In this document: piece by piece, positions 13,317-16,269 of the stretch
Layout of the letters: every line of letters begins with the position of its first letter
Numbering within the stretch: position 1 is the first letter of the stretch
Source of the DNA: an uncultured Anaerotruncus sp.
GTDB taxonomy: Bacteria > Bacillota > Clostridia > Oscillospirales > Ruminococcaceae
Direction: 5' to 3'
Assembly (NCBI GenBank): GCA_910586875.1
Contig: CAJUJI010000055.1
Location: forward strand, 1 to 16,269
DNA: 16,269 bases
The notes under the pieces: generated by a model
Database searches by the model: none
What the model was told of the DNA's origin: nothing
The model's input: only the letters and a program-made list of their open reading frames with translations
Position numbers and translations under genes: made by a program

Positions 13317-14597
13317 TTATCCTTCCAATTCCGGTTTTTCCTCCGGCTCCAATTTTTCCACCCGCAGGCTTAAAATTCGCTGGTCCTCTATCTCCAACAC
13401 GGTTACGCGCAGATTTTTATAAGCAAATGCCTCCTCTGCCTCTGGGATATGCCCAAGCATTTCGGTCGCCCAGCCGCCAACGGTGTTATATTCACTGTCA
13501 AAGTCGCGGTCGTCTACCTCGAGATTTTCCAGCAGCTCATAAACGTTCATGTCCCCGCTTACAAGATAGGTATTTTCGTCGGTGAGCACACATTCATCTA
13601 CCACCTCGTCGCTTTCATCCCAGATATCCCCTACCAGCTGTTCGAGTACATCCTCCATTGTCACGATGCCCAATGTGCCGCCGTAGTCATCGGTCACAAC
13701 CGCCAGATGCAGCTTTTTCGCTTTGAGCTCCGCTAACAGCGCGGAAACCTTCATCGTTTTATGCACATACACACAGTCGGTCAGCAGATGCGCCAGACAG
13801 TCCTCCTCCTTGCGCACCACCGCTTTCAGCAGGTCTCGCGCCTGCAACACCCCGATGATATTGTCGACCGTCCCGCGATAAACCGGAATACGCGAAAAAC
13901 GTGCGTCCAGTACCACGTCCAGTGCTTCCTCTATCGTGCTGTCAACATCCAGCGTCACGAGATCCACACGCGGGGTGATGATCTCCTGTACCATAATCTC
14001 ATCGAATTCAAGCGCGCTGCGCACCAGATCGCTTTCCTGCTCCTCCAAAACGCCTTCCTGCTCAATCGACTCCACAATATATAGCAGCTCTTCCTCTGTA
14101 ACCGATGGCTGCGCGTGTTCGCTTTGCATCACCTTCAGAGCGCTTTCCTGAATTTTTGCAAAGATAAACACAATCGGCCGCAGCAGCTTCATCAGCAGAA
14201 GCAGCAGCCCACTTACTCCTAGCGCGATTTGTTCGCTGTTTTCCTTTGCGACCGTTTTCGGAAGAATTTCGCCGAAAATCAGCACCAGCACGGTCATCAC
14301 ACCCGCTGCAATCGCGGCACCAGAGGGGCCTAGCAGATCGGTTGCCAATACGGTAGCAATCGATGCAGACGCCATATTGACCACATTGTTTCCCACCAAA
14401 ATGGTAGAAAGCGCGCGGTCAAACTGCTCGGAAATATGCAGCGCCCGCTTCGCGCTGTGGTTGCCCTCCTCCGCGTAATTGCGCAGACGGATTTTGTTCA
14501 GCGCAGAAAACGCCATCTCACTTGCAGAAAAGAATGCTGAAAATGCCAGCAAAAGAATCAACGCTAGGTACAATATGCCACTACTCGGACTGTCCAA
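13317..14597 (-). CDS. CNNM/CorC-HlyC family transporter-like protein (DUF21-CBS-CBS-CorC_HlyC)
   Basis: Members are membrane proteins linked to magnesium/cobalt efflux, often labelled hemolysin family proteins. With the TTG start at 14597 there are 426 residues: DUF21 with four hydrophobic segments (about 8-30, 65-87, 93-115 and 125-148), including SAFFSASEMAFSALN (20-34) and GEILPKTVAKEN (109-120); paired CBS domains from about 205 to 325; and a CorC_HlyC domain to the end. The start is decided by the ribosome site: GGAGG (14613 to 14609) lies 11 bases before the TTG and overlaps the upstream TTG at 14615, which cannot be used with it. It is probably the first gene of the proBA operon, behind a strong promoter and a structured leader. 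Confidence 0.9.
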   Translation of the reverse strand: MDSPSSGILYLALILLLAFSAFFSASEMAFSALNKIRLRNYAEEGNHSAKRALHISEQFDRALSTILVGNNVVNMASASIATVLATDLLGPSGAAIAAGVMTVLVLIFGEILPKTVAKENSEQIALGVSGLLLLLMKLLRPIVFIFAKIQESALKVMQSEHAQPSVTEEELLYIVESIEQEGVLEEQESDLVRSALEFDEIMVQEIITPRVDLVTLDVDSTIEEALDVVLDARFSRIPVYRGTVDNIIGVLQARDLLKAVVRKEEDCLAHLLTDCVYVHKTMKVSALLAELKAKKLHLAVVTDDYGGTLGIVTMEDVLEQLVGDIWDESDEVVDECVLTDENTYLVSGDMNVYELLENLEVDDRDFDSEYNTVGGWATEMLGHIPEAEEAFAYKNLRVTVLEIEDQRILSLRVEKLEPEEKPELEG

Positions 14598-14655
14598 AAA
14601 AGAATCAACCTCCAAATTATATCGTTATTTTGCCGCGACAGCACATAAAATTCTC

Positions 14656-14691
14656 GCCAGCCTTTTAAAAAGGCGGCACAGTCCCCCACTG
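14656..14691 (-). other. Paired stem-loops in the CNNM-proBA leader
   Basis: CAGT-ccccc-ACTG (14679-14691) and an imperfect stem GCC-a-GCCTTT/AAAGGC-GGC (14656-14677) are adjacent in the leader of about 137 bases between the promoter and the CNNM start. They do not match a riboswitch that I know (for example the Mg2+ M-box or Mn2+ yybP classes). Beyond these, the promoter, the heptamers and the ackA terminator, the gap 14598-14943 holds no gene that I can support. Confidence 0.4.
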
Positions 14692-14740
14692 CCATCCTTT
14701 CAAACGACAAAACCTTTGCTGTTTTGTTGCAGCCATTTTT

Positions 14741-14769
14741 AGTGTAACACAAACGGGCTGAAAATTCAA
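14741..14769 (-). promoter_or_regulatory. Extended -10 sigma-A promoter of the CNNM-proBA operon
   Basis: On the - strand TTGAAT (14769 to 14764) and TACACT (14746 to 14741) are 17 bp apart, with TGT directly before the -10 (extended -10 form). The predicted start is near 14734, giving a leader of about 137 bases. Confidence 0.75.
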
Positions 14770-14802
14770 TTTCAAATTGCGCTGGAAAATCCTTTCCCGC
14801 CA

Positions 14803-14828
14803 CCGTTTGAGGCGGATTCAGCCGTTTG
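14803..14828 (+). repeat. Direct CCGTTTG repeats upstream of the CNNM promoter
   Basis: CCGTTTG occurs at 14803-14809 and 14822-14828 (19-bp period). An inverted copy lies in the promoter spacer (14750-14756). They may be regulator sites, but a seven-base repeat can occur by chance. Confidence 0.3.
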
Positions 14829-14892
14829 TATGCCGCCAGAGCGTCCACAACCTGTTTTTAGGTGGATTTTGCGCGCGGGCGCACTTTCGCAA

Positions 14893-14922
14893 AGCAGGGA
14901 CCCGTTTTCACGAGTCCCTGCT
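14893..14922 (-). terminator. Probable terminator of ackA
   Basis: AGCAGGGAC (14893-14901) and GTCCCTGCT (14914-14922) form a 9-bp perfect stem with a 12-base loop, 21 bp after the ackA stop. The following T-run is short (TTT), so termination may be partial. Confidence 0.7.
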
Positions 14923-14943
14923 GAAAAGGTTCTGTTAGGCCAA

Positions 14944-16146
14944 TTATTTTGCAAGCAGCGCCGCATCGCGTGCAATCAGTAATTCCTCATTGGTTGGGAT
15001 TACCCAAACCTCTACCCTGCTGTGCGGGAAGGAAATTTTTCCCTCTGCGCCATGCTGCATCTCCCGGTTGAGTATCTCATCAATGCTGATGCCCAAAAAG
15101 TCCATGCCTGCACAGACGCGCTTGCGCACATGATGGTCGTTTTCGCCGATGCCGCCGGTGAAAATGACCGCGTCCAGGCCACCCATTGCAGCCGCATAGC
15201 TGCCAACAAACTTCTTGATCTGATAAGAAAGCATATCCACCGTCAGCTGGGCCCGCGGATCACCTGCGTCCGCAGCGCGGTTCACATCACGGTTGTCGCT
15301 CGAGATACCCGACAGTCCCAACAGACCCGACTTTTTATTCAGCAGGTCGCTCATCTCGCGGGAGTTGAGCCCCTCCTTCTCCGCCAGATAGGTAACGACC
15401 GAAGCATCCAATGCACCGGCGCGGGTACCCATAATAAAGCCGTCCAATGGTGTAAAGCCCATGCTGGTATCCACGCTGACGCCATTTTTGATCGCACACA
15501 GCGAGCTTCCGTTGCCCAGGTGACAGGTGATAATCCGGCTTCCGTTGCGGCTGATGTCCTCTGAAATTTCAAATAGACGATTGCTGACATAACGATGACT
15601 GGTACCATGGAATCCATAACGGCGCACATGATATTTCTCATAATATTCATACGGAATTCCAAACATGTATGCTTTTTCGGGCATGGTGTGATGGAAAGCG
15701 GTGTCAAACACTGCAACCTGTGGGACCTGCTCGCCAAATACCTCGCGTGCAGCACGAATTGCCAGCACCGCAGCAGGATTGTGTAGCGGCGCCAGATCGG
15801 ACAGCTCCTCAATTGTCTGGAGCACCTCGTCGGTGATGCGCACCGATTTGCTGAACTGCTCGCCACCATGTACCACCCGCTGGCCTACTGCGGAGATTTC
15901 AGAAACGCTGGAAATTACCTTATCCTCGCCCTCGGTCAACAGCTTGACCAGCTCTTTAAACGCCTCCGTATGGGTGGGGAAAGCTACCTCATACGAAATT
16001 TTCTTGCCGGTATCCAGCGTATGGGTAATTTTTCCATCAATGCCGATGCGTTCACAATTCCCCTTTGCCAACACCTGTTCGTCAGTCATATCAATCAGCT
16101 GATACTTCAATGATGAACTTCCCGCGTTGATTACCAGAATTTTCAT
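14944..16146 (-). CDS. ackA: Acetate kinase
   Basis: AckA interconverts acetyl phosphate plus ADP and acetate plus ATP; in fermenting bacteria it provides substrate-level ATP. At 400 residues it has the usual length and the ASKHA-fold landmarks: NAGSSSLKYQ (7-16), VVHGGEQF (91-98), VFDTAFHHTMP around 145-155, GFHGTSHRYV near 174-183, HLGNGSS near 205, and GGIGEN near 331. GGAGG is 11 bases before the ATG. The usual partner gene pta is not in the window; ackA stands alone between a leftward leader and its own terminator. Confidence 0.98.
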   Translation of the reverse strand: MKILVINAGSSSLKYQLIDMTDEQVLAKGNCERIGIDGKITHTLDTGKKISYEVAFPTHTEAFKELVKLLTEGEDKVISSVSEISAVGQRVVHGGEQFSKSVRITDEVLQTIEELSDLAPLHNPAAVLAIRAAREVFGEQVPQVAVFDTAFHHTMPEKAYMFGIPYEYYEKYHVRRYGFHGTSHRYVSNRLFEISEDISRNGSRIITCHLGNGSSLCAIKNGVSVDTSMGFTPLDGFIMGTRAGALDASVVTYLAEKEGLNSREMSDLLNKKSGLLGLSGISSDNRDVNRAADAGDPRAQLTVDMLSYQIKKFVGSYAAAMGGLDAVIFTGGIGENDHHVRKRVCAGMDFLGISIDEILNREMQHGAEGKISFPHSRVEVWVIPTNEELLIARDAALLAK

Positions 16147-16201
16147 AGTTTTATCTTCCTCCGTCTATTGATATCATCGGACTACTTCCCTTGAACCCTT
16201 T

Positions 16202-16221
16202 GGCAGCAGGCGATACCTGCC
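16202..16221 (-). other. Small hairpin in the ackA upstream region
   Basis: GCAGG-cgata-CCTGC (16206-16220), flanked by GGCAG/CTGCC, lies about 55 bases before the ackA ATG. It could be a leader hairpin or an operator half-pair. The ackA promoter itself was not identified; an AT-rich -10 candidate lies near 16254-16259 but its -35 would fall outside the window. Confidence 0.35.
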
Positions 16222-16234
16222 ACAAAATACATAC

Positions 16235-16262
16235 TTGACAGCTCTGTCTCTATTTATATATT
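16235..16262 (+). promoter_or_regulatory. Outward sigma-A promoter at the right edge
   Basis: TTGACA (16235-16240), a perfect -35, and TATATT (16257-16262) with a 16-bp spacer point rightward, away from ackA, implying a divergent gene beyond the window. Confidence 0.6.
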
Positions 16263-16269
16263 ATTACAC

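Noticed and set aside
14564..14848. 94-codon leftward open frame overlapping the start of the CNNM gene
   Set aside because: No ribosome site at a usable distance, composition is not protein-like at its N-terminus, and it spans the promoter and leader of the CNNM operon.
1..16269. Mobile elements, CRISPR arrays, tRNA or rRNA genes
   Set aside because: No transposase or integrase frame, no regularly spaced repeats, and no tRNA-like cloverleaf was seen in the gaps on either strand.

Overview
The window reads as the chromosome of an anaerobic, endospore-forming Firmicute, most likely a clostridial (Oscillospiraceae/Ruminococcaceae-like) species. This is inferred from the dipicolinate synthase pair, SpoVG, a glmS ribozyme in front of glmS, a DUF4250 gene, acetate kinase, a clostridial-style flavin reductase, Shine-Dalgarno sites of the GGAGG type and mixed base composition. 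I saw no mobile element, CRISPR array, rRNA or tRNA. Most genes are core metabolism or cell-envelope genes.

Left part (1-5120). bioY (biotin uptake) runs rightward and shares a palindromic terminator with the convergent dpaA-dpaB pair, which makes the spore chelator dipicolinic acid. dpaA has a sigma-K-like promoter that sits inside an inverted repeat. Upstream lie a membrane-anchored D-Ala-D-Ala carboxypeptidase with its own sigma-A promoter, and murC (peptidoglycan precursor ligase), which has a promoter and a long structured leader.

Middle (5121-9240). spoVG is divergent from murC, and their candidate promoters overlap at the -35 boxes. spoVG converges on a small lipoprotein gene with only 3 bp between the stop codons. 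Then comes a strong sigma-A promoter, a purine-rich Shine-Dalgarno-like tract, a textbook glmS self-cleaving riboswitch, a GC-only hairpin and glmS itself. A flavin reductase gene follows, ended by a 32-bp perfect palindromic terminator.

Right part (9241-16269). Seven closely spaced leftward genes may form one operon: CNNM/CorC-type transporter, proB, proA, an unknown single-pass membrane protein, an Imm1-like protein, DUF4250 and a nicotinamidase-like cysteine hydrolase. A good extended -10 promoter and a structured leader precede the first gene. ackA is a separate leftward unit with its own terminator, and a TTGACA-type promoter at the right edge points out of the window.

Themes that link the genes: sporulation (dpaAB, spoVG), cell-wall precursor supply and trimming (glmS, murC, the carboxypeptidase), and proline synthesis (proBA). 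The least explained parts are the murC and CNNM leaders, the elements flanking the glmS ribozyme, and the Imm1-like gene with no visible toxin.
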